Assembly (NCBI RefSeq): GCF_031951985.1
Contig: NZ_JAVLVU010000001.1
Location: forward strand, 1,240,001-1,304,000
Length of the DNA stretch: 64,000 nucleotides
Direction: 5' to 3'
Origin: Mucilaginibacter terrae
GTDB lineage: Bacteria; Bacteroidota; Bacteroidia; Sphingobacteriales; Sphingobacteriaceae
Below are positions 23,072 through 31,804 of this stretch, one piece after another. The notes beneath the pieces were generated by a model. The model had not been told where the DNA came from. It searched no databases and was given only the letters and a program-made list of their open reading frames with translations. Within the stretch, counting starts at the first letter, position 1. Each line of letters begins with the position of its first letter. The position numbers were made by a program, and so were the translations under genes.

Positions 23072-23956
23072 ATGAGTACAGATCGCCGATCGGCCATTAA
23101 AAATATTGTTGCCGGTACCGCAGCGCTATCAACAGCCGGGGTATTAGGTAATATGGATGCCGTTGCTCAACCTTTACAAAAAAACATGCCGCTTAAAGGA
23201 AACATTAATCACTCAGCCTGCCGCTGGTGCTACCAGGATATACCGCTTGATAAACTTTGCGCCGAGGGCAAAAAAATGGGCCTGAGCGCCATCGATCTGG
23301 TTGGTCCCAAAGAGTGGGATACATTGAAAGCCCACGGTTTGCATTCATCAATGTGTAACGGTGCCGAAATTAGCCTGGTAGATGGCTTTAATGATAAGCA
23401 GTTTCATGCCCACCTTATAAAACAATACAGCGAAATGATTCCGCTGGTGGCCAAGGCTGGCTATACCAATTTGATTTGTTTTAGCGGCAATAAACGCAAT
23501 AAAAGCGACGAGGAAGGCTGGGCCAATTGTGCCGAAGGTTTAAAGCAACTCATGCCCTTAGCCGAAAAGCACAAGGTTGTTTTAGTGATGGAGTTATTGA
23601 ACAGCAAACTTAACCATAAAGATTATCAGTGCGACCGTACCTGGTGGGGTGCCGAACTGTGTAAAAAATTAGGCTCTGAAAATTTCAAATTACTATACGA
23701 TATATATCACATGCAAATTGATGAGGGCGATGTAATTACCAACATCAAGCAGTATCACCCATATATTGCCCATTACCATACCGGCGGCGTACCCGGCCGT
23801 CATGAAATTGATGAAACGCAGGAACTTTTTTACCCGGCTATCATGAAAGCAATTTTAGCCACAGGCTTTAAAGGGCATGTGGCGCAGGAGTTTGTGCCAA
23901 CCGCTAAAGACAAACTTACCTCACTACAAAAGTGTATACAAATATGTGATGTGTAA
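23072..23956 (+). CDS. Exported TIM-barrel protein, hydroxypyruvate isomerase-like
   Basis: A 294-residue protein with a Tat-type signal (DRRSAIKNIVAGTAALSTAG). The TIM barrel carries the metal-site residues Glu (VMELLN), Asp and His (YDIYHMQ), His (AHYHTGG) and Glu (AQEFVP). The fold matches hydroxypyruvate isomerase and 3-keto-glycoside lyase-like proteins. A periplasmic location does not suit hydroxypyruvate metabolism but does suit action on a 3-keto-glycoside made by the exported dehydrogenase. That function is an inference. Confidence 0.82.
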   Translation: MSTDRRSAIKNIVAGTAALSTAGVLGNMDAVAQPLQKNMPLKGNINHSACRWCYQDIPLDKLCAEGKKMGLSAIDLVGPKEWDTLKAHGLHSSMCNGAEISLVDGFNDKQFHAHLIKQYSEMIPLVAKAGYTNLICFSGNKRNKSDEEGWANCAEGLKQLMPLAEKHKVVLVMELLNSKLNHKDYQCDRTWWGAELCKKLGSENFKLLYDIYHMQIDEGDVITNIKQYHPYIAHYHTGGVPGRHEIDETQELFYPAIMKAILATGFKGHVAQEFVPTAKDKLTSLQKCIQICDV

Positions 23957-23974
23957 CACATTAACCAATTGAAC

Positions 23975-24847
23975 ATGATTACCAGAAGAACATTTATAGC
24001 TCAAGCCGGCTTAATAAGTGCAGGGCTTGCATTAGCACCTCAATTATTAATGGCTAAAACAAATAAGGTTGCCGGGTTACAGCTATATACCCTGCGTGCG
24101 CAATTACCAACTGATGTAAAAGGCGTAATTGCAAAAGTAGCACAGGCAGGTTACAAAGAGGTAGAAGTATATGGTTATAGCAAAGAAAAAGGCTTTTGGG
24201 GATTATCGCCCGTTGAATTTAAAGCCTTGTTAACCCAGCACGGTTTAACATCACCAAGCGGCCATTATGGTATGGATCAGCTTTTAGAGACGGGCAGCAT
24301 GCAGGAGGTTGACGATGCCATAGCTGCAGCCAAAGTTTTAGGGCATACTTATGTCACCATGCCTTATATCAATATCAAATTCCGGAAAACAGCTGTGGAT
24401 ATTAAAAAAATAGTGGAAAAGGTAAATCTTGCTGCCGCTCACATCAAAAAGGCAGGGCTAAAAATGGCTTACCATAATCACGATTTTGAATTGATGCCTG
24501 TTGAGGGGGTTACCTTGTACGAAGAATTGTTGAAAGGCACTAAACCTAACCTGGTAGATTTTGAAATGGACCTTTATTGGGTGGTACGTGCGGGCAATGA
24601 TCCGGTTAAATGGTTTGAGAAATATCCGGGCCGGTTTACCATGGTACACGTAAAAGACATGGATAAGCAGGATAACAAGCTTAATACCGAAGTTGGTTCG
24701 GGTTCGATAAATTTTAAACAAATATTTGCTAAAGCCAAACTGGCAGGTGTTAAGCACTATATAGTAGAGCAGGAAAACTTTAAGATAGACCCTTACTTGA
24801 GCATTGCTCAAAGCAATAAATTTTTGTTAGATAAACTTTTAAGCTAA
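23975..24847 (+). CDS. Exported TIM-barrel sugar isomerase/lyase-like protein
   Basis: About 290 residues from the ATG at 23975. An in-frame TTG lies two codons earlier. The Tat-type signal is MITRRTFIAQAGLISAGLAL. The barrel shows KMAYHNHDFEL, VDFEMDLYWVVRAG, MVHVKDMD and YIVEQENF, the metal-site regions of the AP_endonuc_2 fold. It is the third such protein in the cluster and the second exported one. Its stop codon shares one base with the start of the DUF1080 gene (TAATG), so they are tightly coupled. Confidence 0.83.
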   Translation: MITRRTFIAQAGLISAGLALAPQLLMAKTNKVAGLQLYTLRAQLPTDVKGVIAKVAQAGYKEVEVYGYSKEKGFWGLSPVEFKALLTQHGLTSPSGHYGMDQLLETGSMQEVDDAIAAAKVLGHTYVTMPYINIKFRKTAVDIKKIVEKVNLAAAHIKKAGLKMAYHNHDFELMPVEGVTLYEELLKGTKPNLVDFEMDLYWVVRAGNDPVKWFEKYPGRFTMVHVKDMDKQDNKLNTEVGSGSINFKQIFAKAKLAGVKHYIVEQENFKIDPYLSIAQSNKFLLDKLLS

Positions 24848-25632
24848 TGACTAACGCCAAGATTTTTGTATTGATACTTACCGCCTCTGCCCTGTCTTTA
24901 AATGTTAGTGCCCAGCAAAAAGGTAAGCCCGAAGATACCGAGGCATGGACTCCGGTTCCTGTTAAAGTTGAGGTAGGCAAAGCCACACCTATGTTGCCGC
25001 CCCCTTCTGATGCCATTGTATTGTTTAACGGTAAGGGGTTGGAAGAATGGGTATCGAATGCCGACCGAAACCAACCCGCTCAATGGAAGGTGACGAGCGG
25101 TGAAATGGTGGTCGATAAATCGAAAGGGAACATCGAAACTAAACGATTATTTGGCAGCTACCAGTTACACTTGGAATGGAAAGTACCTGCCAATATTACC
25201 GGCGAAGGACAGGCACGCGGCAACAGCGGCCTCTTCCTGGCTTCGTTAGGTAAAGGTGATCCTGGATATGAGTTGCAGATACTCGATTCGTACCAAAACA
25301 AAACCTATGTAAATGGGATGGCGGGTAGCATATATAAACAGTTTTCACCACTGGCCAACGCATCACGCCCCCCGGGTGAATGGCAAACTTACGATGTAAT
25401 TTGGAACGCCCCCGTATTTGATGATAGCGGCACGATTAAACAACCAGCAAGAATTACCGTGGTATGGAACGGCGTGGTTGTTCAAAACAATACCTCACTT
25501 TTAGGACCTACGCAATACATCGGCCAGCCATCATACTCAATTAAACATGGCAAAAGTGCTATTAAATTACAAGCCCACGGCGATAAAAGCGAACCAATAA
25601 GTTTTAGAAATATTTGGGTAAGAGAATTGTGA
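24847..25632 (+). CDS. DUF1080 (3-keto-disaccharide hydrolase family) secreted protein
   Basis: A 261-residue protein with a Sec signal (LSLNVSAQ). The body is the DUF1080 beta-sandwich: IVLFNGKGLEEW near residue 60, GNSGLFLASL, YELQILDSYQN, GEWQTYDVIWNAPVF and the end ISFRNIWVREL. Pfam names this family 3-keto-disaccharide hydrolase, which fits the adjoining dehydrogenase well. It is the last gene of the + strand cluster. I see no clear terminator hairpin in the 36 bases between it and the converging gene. Confidence 0.87.
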   Translation: MTNAKIFVLILTASALSLNVSAQQKGKPEDTEAWTPVPVKVEVGKATPMLPPPSDAIVLFNGKGLEEWVSNADRNQPAQWKVTSGEMVVDKSKGNIETKRLFGSYQLHLEWKVPANITGEGQARGNSGLFLASLGKGDPGYELQILDSYQNKTYVNGMAGSIYKQFSPLANASRPPGEWQTYDVIWNAPVFDDSGTIKQPARITVVWNGVVVQNNTSLLGPTQYIGQPSYSIKHGKSAIKLQAHGDKSEPISFRNIWVREL

Positions 25633-25668
25633 TCTTAAAATATATTTTATGCTTTGAGCATTTACCCA

Positions 25669-26799
25669 TCAGATATTGGTTGTAGTATTAATACCTTCTA
25701 ATAATTGTGGGTACAGTTCATCTACCTTTTTATCTGGAGCTGCAGCTCTTACCTTTTCAAGGATCGATACAAAAGCTTCCATTTTTGTAAAGCCGCGTTC
25801 TATCATTACGCTAATTACGCTTTTCCGGGTCTCTGTGTATACAGTTTGATCATAGTTGTCTTTACAAAATAACAAAAATGTAGCAAAAGTCATATACTCA
25901 TCAAACACTTTGAGAGGTGTAGGATAAGCATAAGTACCATCAGCCTTTTCATTAACCCATGTTGCCCTGTTTTTAAATACCCTGTCAATAGTGGCTTTAT
26001 GTGCAATAGAAGGCATGTTTACATAGTTATGGTCTATCTCTGTAAACATAACCCTTTTGTTTAAAAGCTCATTTTGAAGGGCGGTTAGCTCTGGAAGATG
26101 GTCAAGCAACGGAAGTACCATAACAATTTGCCTGAAACCTTTGTCTTTAAACTCAGTAGTATAGTTAAGCCCGTTAATAAGCGGCGAACAAAGAATTAGA
26201 TAGCTATTTATTTTGGTTTTAAAATTTTTCTCCAGCCATTTCCACTGTTGGTCGAGATTTGCCTCATGCTCATAATCTGAAATAACATTGGCATAATAAC
26301 CTTTATGCAGTTTGTAAAACTTTTGAAACTGTGATCTTTTGGCAAAAGCTTCAATTTGCTTTTTATACGTATCGATCGGATTGATCTTGACCTTAGCATT
26401 GGCCACGGCCGTTGCCGTAAATATATAATTGCGATTACGTTTTAAACTCGTTCCGGAGAGATCATACGTCATGGCATTACCTGTGATGAAAATGTAGTTG
26501 TAAAGCGAAGCGTTGAGCAGCGAATCAAATGTTTTTATAATAGGCTCATTTGAATATGGCTTAAAGTACTTGAGTACATCCTGATAATAAACGCCATTTT
26601 GATTGACCATATCATCGTTGGCAAGCCCCGTTTTGGTGATGGCCAGCATAATGTGCAGCAATTCTTTAAGCGGAGATATTTCTACGCGCGATTTGTTGTT
26701 ATTGGCTTTTTGGAAAGCGTTGTCAAAACTAACTTTATCTTGCGCGTTAACGTGTAATTGATTAGTTGCAAAAAATAGTAGAAGTAAGATTTTTTTCAA
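25669..26799 (-). CDS. Secreted protein of unknown function, possibly DUF4932-like
   Basis: A 376-residue protein with a Sec signal (NQLHVNAQ). I do not recognise it with certainty. SRVEISPLKELLHIML, a helical middle and MFTEIDHNYVN (about residue 250) recall the DUF4932 family, which is thought to be a zinc-peptidase-like group. Here the E-X-X-H part is visible, but the first position of an HEXXH site would be Thr, so activity is doubtful. It converges on the DUF1080 gene and has its own promoter, so it is probably not part of the 3-keto cluster. Confidence 0.6.
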   Translation of the reverse strand: MKKILLLLFFATNQLHVNAQDKVSFDNAFQKANNNKSRVEISPLKELLHIMLAITKTGLANDDMVNQNGVYYQDVLKYFKPYSNEPIIKTFDSLLNASLYNYIFITGNAMTYDLSGTSLKRNRNYIFTATAVANAKVKINPIDTYKKQIEAFAKRSQFQKFYKLHKGYYANVISDYEHEANLDQQWKWLEKNFKTKINSYLILCSPLINGLNYTTEFKDKGFRQIVMVLPLLDHLPELTALQNELLNKRVMFTEIDHNYVNMPSIAHKATIDRVFKNRATWVNEKADGTYAYPTPLKVFDEYMTFATFLLFCKDNYDQTVYTETRKSVISVMIERGFTKMEAFVSILEKVRAAAPDKKVDELYPQLLEGINTTTNI

Positions 26800-26845
26800 A
26801 AAATTTAAATTTAGCTTAATGAGCGATAAATTATGATAATGGCAT

Positions 26846-26877
26846 CAAAATTATGAAAAGCCAATAAAAAAAAACAA
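26846..26877 (-). promoter_or_regulatory. Promoter candidate for the secreted unknown protein
   Basis: Read on the - strand: TTG (26877-26875), a 21-base spacer, then TAATTTTG (26853-26846), matching the -33/-7 consensus. The -7 element is 47 bases before the ATG. Confidence 0.45.
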
Positions 26878-27200
26878 CTAAAAGGTGTAAAATATTAAAT
26901 TTGATAGTATCTCATTATTAAAGATAACTTAATTTATGGGCTGCATGGGCGCTTTTATCTCTTCAAACCCAACTGTATAATTACGGTCTTCTTAAAAGGG
27001 ATATCCCTACAATTTATATAAGGGTTAATTTTCTGACTGTTTATATGAAAAAATCTTAAACTATTTTTTATTAAAAATTTCAATCTATGGGTTTAAACAG
27101 TTTAGTCAATTTCAACTTGTAAATTCACATGGCTTAATCTTTATTTCAATACTTCCTACATTATTTCTTCCTATTACATCTGTTTTTAAGTTAATCCTGT

Positions 27201-27208
27201 TAGTTTTG
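27201..27208 (+). promoter_or_regulatory. Candidate -7 element for GH31
   Basis: TAGTTTTG fits TAnnTTTG and lies 33 bases before the ATG at 27242. The -33 region is poor, so confidence is limited. Confidence 0.35.
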
Positions 27209-27241
27209 AGGAAATCAATTAAACTTAATTATCTCACACTA

Positions 27242-29653
27242 ATGTATAAGCCGTTATTAAAAGTTACTGTGCTTGCTTTGGCTATCCTTCCGGGTTTGTG
27301 CCATGCTCAAAGTTTTAGTCAAACCGCTCAAGGTGTAAAAGCTGATGTAGGTTCGCAATCGATAGAAATTCAGTTCTACAGCCCTTCTATTGTGCGGGTT
27401 ATTAAAACTACTAAAGGTGAAACCTTGGTAAAGGAGAGCTTATCTGTAATTAAAAAAGCTGAGCAGGTAGCGTTTAGTTCAAAAAAAACATCCGAAAATC
27501 TTAATCTTTCGAGCAAAGCGCTTACGGTTAGCCTTAACTTAAAAACGGGTGAAATTAGTTACGCTACTCCCAACGGCAAAAAGCTATTGAGCGAGTTTGA
27601 ACGTGGCGAACATTTTACTACGGTAAATGATGCCGGTAGCAAAGCACTGAGCATTTATCAGGCATTTAAATTAGATAATGATGAACCCATTTACGGTCTT
27701 GGCCAGCACCAGGGAGGTGCGTTGAATCAACGTGGACACCGATATAATAATATGATGCAGGGTAACACGGATGATGTTGTTACGTTTATACAATCGATTA
27801 AAGGATATGGTATATTTTGGGATAACTACTCTCCCACCACCTTTATTGATGATAAAAACGAAACTTCCTTTAAATCGGAAGTTGGCGATGGCATTGATTA
27901 TTACTTTATGGGAGGCGGTAATGCCGACGGTGTAATAGCCAATATGCGGTCGTTAACCGGGCAAGCCCCCATGTTTCCGCTGTGGACGTTTGGTTTTTGG
28001 CAAAGCCGTGAGCGCTATAAAACCCAGTATGAATTAACTGATGTGGTAAAAAAATATCGGGAGATTGGTGTGCCGTTAGATGGCATGATACAGGATTGGC
28101 AATATTGGGGCAGCAATTATTTATGGAACGCCATGGAGTTTTTGAACGTTGATTTTAACAACCCTAAAAAGATGATCAAAGATGTGCATGATATGAATGC
28201 ACACATGATCATTTCCATATGGTCGTCGTTTGGTCCGCAAACAATGCAGTTTAAGGAAATGGAGGCCAAGGGTATGTTAATGAATTTTCAAACTTGGCCA
28301 CAATCAGGTTCAGAAATATGGCCCCCTGTTATGAAATACCCGTCAGGGGTGAAAGTATATGATGCCTACAACCCGGCAGCCCGCGATATTTACTGGAGCT
28401 ATTTAAATAAAGGCATCTTCTCGCTTGGCATGGATGGCTGGTGGATGGATTCGACAGAGCCCGACCATCTTGATTTTAAACCATCAGACCTGGACAATAA
28501 AACCTACCTGGGTTCATTTCGTAAGGTACGCAACGCCTACCCTTTAATGACCGTGGGTGGAGTTTCACAACACCAGCGTGAAACCGATTCTAAAAAACGT
28601 GTTTTCATACTTACCCGTTCGGCATTTGCCGGGCAGCAGCGTTATGGAGCCAACACATGGTCGGGGGATATTACCTCCTCATGGCAAACGTTTAAAAATC
28701 AAATCCCGGCAGGACTGAACTTTTCATTAAGTGGTTTGCCTTATTGGAACAGCGATATTGGCGGCTTCTTTTTAGGAAAATTCAACAAACGGAAACTTGA
28801 CGACCCTGAATACAAAGAGCTTTACACACGCTGGGTAGAGTTTGGTGCTTTTTGCCCTATGATGCGTTCGCACGGGACAGACGCACCAAGGGAAATTTAT
28901 CAATTTGGTACAAAAGGTACCCGCTATTACGATGCCATTGCAAAATACATCAACCTGCGATATAGCTTGTTACCATACATATACTCCACCTCGTGGGATG
29001 TTACCGCCCATCAATCAAGCATGATGAGGGCTTTATACATGGATTTCCCGGCCGATAAAGCCACCTGGAATGTAAACCATGAATACATGTTTGGTAAATC
29101 GATTTTAGTTTGCCCGGTTACTGATGCGCAATACGTTAAAAAATCTGGAACCGGCAACGATGCGATAATGGTTGAAGATTTTAGTAGCACTAAAAACCGG
29201 GAAGTTTATTTGCCGGCCGGTATTGAGTGGTTCGACTTATGGTCGGGTAAAAAGTTTGCAGGCGGTAAGAATGTAAGCATGGAAACCCCTTTAGACATTC
29301 AACCTGTATTTGTTAAAGCCGGTTCCATACTTCCGTGGGGGCCACAAGTTCAGTACGCTACCGAAAAAAGCTGGGATAATCTTGAAATGAGAATTTATGC
29401 GGGCAAGGATGCAGATTTTACCCTATACGAAGACGAGAACGACAATTACAATTACGAAAAAGGGAAATACAGCGAAATTAAGTTTCATTGGAACGATAAA
29501 ACCCGCACACTTACCATTGGCGAACGCTCGGGCAAATTTACTGGTATGCTTAATACCCGCAAGTTTAACCTGGTGCTAAACCCTGTGGGAATTGAGCCGT
29601 TAACAGGCAAAAGCATTACCTACAACGGAAAGAAAACAAGTATAAAATTATAA
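27242..29653 (+). CDS. GH31 alpha-glycosidase (alpha-glucosidase or alpha-xylosidase), secreted
   Basis: About 803 residues from the ATG at 27242, which gives a clean signal peptide (LAILPGLCHAQ). An in-frame TTG 12 codons earlier overlaps the -7 element. The N-terminal beta-sandwich contains EPIYGLGQHQ. The catalytic barrel has Asp403 in WWMDSTEPD as nucleophile and Asp476 in WSGDIT as acid/base, then GLPYWNSDIGGF. The C-terminus holds the DUF5110-type sandwich (IYAGKDADFTLYEDEND). The size and WWMDSTEPD motif fit the Bacteroidota group that includes alpha-xylosidases and alpha-glucosidases. The choice between them is open. It converges on GH97. Confidence 0.9.
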   Translation: MYKPLLKVTVLALAILPGLCHAQSFSQTAQGVKADVGSQSIEIQFYSPSIVRVIKTTKGETLVKESLSVIKKAEQVAFSSKKTSENLNLSSKALTVSLNLKTGEISYATPNGKKLLSEFERGEHFTTVNDAGSKALSIYQAFKLDNDEPIYGLGQHQGGALNQRGHRYNNMMQGNTDDVVTFIQSIKGYGIFWDNYSPTTFIDDKNETSFKSEVGDGIDYYFMGGGNADGVIANMRSLTGQAPMFPLWTFGFWQSRERYKTQYELTDVVKKYREIGVPLDGMIQDWQYWGSNYLWNAMEFLNVDFNNPKKMIKDVHDMNAHMIISIWSSFGPQTMQFKEMEAKGMLMNFQTWPQSGSEIWPPVMKYPSGVKVYDAYNPAARDIYWSYLNKGIFSLGMDGWWMDSTEPDHLDFKPSDLDNKTYLGSFRKVRNAYPLMTVGGVSQHQRETDSKKRVFILTRSAFAGQQRYGANTWSGDITSSWQTFKNQIPAGLNFSLSGLPYWNSDIGGFFLGKFNKRKLDDPEYKELYTRWVEFGAFCPMMRSHGTDAPREIYQFGTKGTRYYDAIAKYINLRYSLLPYIYSTSWDVTAHQSSMMRALYMDFPADKATWNVNHEYMFGKSILVCPVTDAQYVKKSGTGNDAIMVEDFSSTKNREVYLPAGIEWFDLWSGKKFAGGKNVSMETPLDIQPVFVKAGSILPWGPQVQYATEKSWDNLEMRIYAGKDADFTLYEDENDNYNYEKGKYSEIKFHWNDKTRTLTIGERSGKFTGMLNTRKFNLVLNPVGIEPLTGKSITYNGKKTSIKL

Positions 29654-29660
29654 CCTACAA

Positions 29661-29690
29661 AAAAGGGTTGCCATAATAGGCAACCCTTTT
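29661..29690. terminator. Bidirectional terminator between GH31 and GH97
   Basis: A perfect 12-base stem (29661-29672 with 29679-29690, core GGGTTGCC/GGCAACCC) and a six-base loop. T-runs flank both sides, so it closes GH31 (+) and the long xylan operon (-). Confidence 0.92.
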
Positions 29691-29714
29691 TCTTTTGATA
29701 AAGGAGCTTGGAGC

Positions 29715-31661
29715 TTAGCGTAGCACAAACCCTCCCCTGGGCTGAATTTCAACGCTTATATTTCCTTTTTTATCTATCTGAATTTCTTTAACAGATGATT
29801 TCCTGTCTTTATCATCGGCATAAAGATTTACTTTTTTACCTGCCAGCATAGGAACTTTTAAATTCAACTTCTTAACTTCCTTTTCGGCATTTACACCGGC
29901 TACATACCAGGTGTTTTTATGGCGGCGGGCTATTACGGTATATTTGCCCGGGTAACCATCTATAAAAATAGTTTCGTCCCAGGTGGTTGGCATGCCTTTC
30001 ATAAAGTCAATTTCAAACGCCGAAACATCGGTGAGGTTATTTGGGGTAAGTCCGAACATTTGCACCGGGTTTTGAAACAATACGGCGGTTGCCAGTTGGA
30101 AAACATCGGTAGTCAACCGTTCGTTACCCTTTTGGTTGCCTTTGTTCAAGAACTTGTTAAGTAGTACACCGCCAAACTCCATGCTGCCTACACTGTTGCG
30201 GATAAAGGGGTGAAGGGTGGCGTAAAATGCTTCCGATTCTCTTACCTGTTGTGAGAACACCAACATCTCAGATGCTAAAACCGCTTCGCTGCCTACATAG
30301 TTAGGATACATCACTTCCCATCCACGCGGCAGTGTGGTGCCATGGAAAAATATCATGAGGCCATACTCATTGGCATCGGTTAAAATATCCTCGTACAAAC
30401 GCATGGTCTCCTGCTTATCGCCACCAAAAAAGTCGACTTTTAAGCCTTTAACACCTGCATCGCGCAGCCATTTCATTTCTTTTTTTCGTTCAACCGAGGT
30501 ATTCATCTTATTGCGCGGACCAACAGGAGCATCATTATAAGGACCATTTGAATTGTACCAAAGCAGCACATCAACCCCTTTTGATTTGGCGTATTGCACC
30601 AATTCTTTCATACGGTCCTTGCCAATATTGGTATCCCAAAGGGCATCCATCAATATGTATTCAAACTTCAGGGTTGCAGCCAAATCGATGAACGAAACCT
30701 GGTCTTTATAATTCATGCTGTTATCCTGCCATAGTATCCAGCTCCATGTGGCACGGCCAAACTGGTAATCTTTGCTCGGCTCATATAAAGGCTCAACCAC
30801 GTCAAATGGCACGGTAGTTTCAACAATAGGTTTCAGGCTGTTACCTACGGTAATGGTTCGCCAGGGTGTGGCTGCGGGTAGTGCCATGGCCGCACCCGTA
30901 CTGCCAAAGCCGTTATTTTGTTTTGGGTTTGGAAACTCAACGGTGTACAATCCGTCGCTGGTACCATTGCTCAGGTGCGATGCGCAATACAAACTGCTTA
31001 CGCCGGTTTCTGAAAGCAGCACCCAACCGTTGTTGCCCACATGAAACAATCCCGGAAATACGTAGCCTTCTTTGTTCGGGCCATTTTTGCCCATCGGTGC
31101 ATCGGCCTCATAGCCGCTCTCATAACTTGGTGCAGAACGGGCAAAACCACCCATTGGCCCCATCATTGGCGATAAGAATATAGTAGTAGCTGCCGGAAAT
31201 TTAAAGCCGGTGGCCTCCTGTTGTACAACGCAGGTCATGCGCTTATCCCAGGTAGGAATTTCGTACCGGAACGCCACATCATTATTACTCACCTGAAACA
31301 CCAGGTCGAACTTTTGCTGCTTGGCATTTTCAAAACTGCATACCACTTTATTGGCTTCGTAACGCACTTCCGACTTTTTAATTTTGGCCTGCGTGTACTG
31401 TTTATCAACTTTACTTTCGGCACTTTTTAAGTATTTTAATCCGGTCGACAGATCACCTTCATTAGTCACAAAACCCAAAGGGGATTTTTCGAGCATGGTT
31501 TTGCCATTGAGCATCACTTCGTAAACCGGTTTACCATCGGCAACTGAAATAACCACTTTTAATTGCTTATCGGGGCTTTGAACCTGTATTTGTTGTGAAT
31601 GTGCCCTTTGTGAAAATATGGAGGCAAATAAGAAAAATGAAAGGTATAAACTTTTCTTCAT
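29715..31661 (-). CDS. GH97 alpha-glycosidase, retaining type
   Basis: A 648-residue GH97 enzyme with a Sec signal (SQRAHSQ). The N-terminal beta-super-sandwich starts IQVQSPDKQLKVVISV. The barrel carries LMDALWDTN, VDVLLWYNSNG and GLKVDFFGGDKQ. Asp410 in KVDFFG occupies the nucleophile position of retaining GH97 enzymes (alpha-galactosidase type). Inverting SusB-type alpha-glucosidases lack it and use Glu residues elsewhere. An alpha-galactosidase or related specificity is therefore more likely than SusB activity. It is last in the - strand xylan run, where it could remove alpha-galactose decorations. Confidence 0.9.
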   Translation of the reverse strand: MKKSLYLSFFLFASIFSQRAHSQQIQVQSPDKQLKVVISVADGKPVYEVMLNGKTMLEKSPLGFVTNEGDLSTGLKYLKSAESKVDKQYTQAKIKKSEVRYEANKVVCSFENAKQQKFDLVFQVSNNDVAFRYEIPTWDKRMTCVVQQEATGFKFPAATTIFLSPMMGPMGGFARSAPSYESGYEADAPMGKNGPNKEGYVFPGLFHVGNNGWVLLSETGVSSLYCASHLSNGTSDGLYTVEFPNPKQNNGFGSTGAAMALPAATPWRTITVGNSLKPIVETTVPFDVVEPLYEPSKDYQFGRATWSWILWQDNSMNYKDQVSFIDLAATLKFEYILMDALWDTNIGKDRMKELVQYAKSKGVDVLLWYNSNGPYNDAPVGPRNKMNTSVERKKEMKWLRDAGVKGLKVDFFGGDKQETMRLYEDILTDANEYGLMIFFHGTTLPRGWEVMYPNYVGSEAVLASEMLVFSQQVRESEAFYATLHPFIRNSVGSMEFGGVLLNKFLNKGNQKGNERLTTDVFQLATAVLFQNPVQMFGLTPNNLTDVSAFEIDFMKGMPTTWDETIFIDGYPGKYTVIARRHKNTWYVAGVNAEKEVKKLNLKVPMLAGKKVNLYADDKDRKSSVKEIQIDKKGNISVEIQPRGGFVLR

Positions 31662-31804
31662 GAGTATGGATTGTTAGTTGGTTAGTTTTCAGTATGTGAT
31701 ATGAAGTAATAATGTGAGTAAATATGCTAATTGCATTTGAAAGAAGACATGATTCTATAAAAAACGATCAGCATATATAGCTTTAAGCACAGTAATTAAA
31801 GCAG

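Larger units (their letters stand above)
26800..27241. other. A/T-rich divergent intergenic region
   Basis: 442 bases between the secreted protein (-) and GH31 (+). It is very A/T-rich and has no supportable reading frame. It holds the two promoter candidates listed separately. I see no repeat or stable hairpin. Confidence 0.5.

Noticed and set aside
23072..23956. True hydroxypyruvate isomerase of glyoxylate metabolism
   Set aside because: It has an export signal and its neighbours are periplasmic sugar-oxidation genes, so the name would mislead.
23969..23976. Another TTGAACA motif before a TIM-barrel gene
   Set aside because: It is a single copy that includes the start codon. Isolated copies are expected by chance in 64 kb.
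29715..31661. SusB-type inverting alpha-glucosidase
   Set aside because: Asp410 in KVDFFG marks the retaining GH97 branch, which is not SusB.
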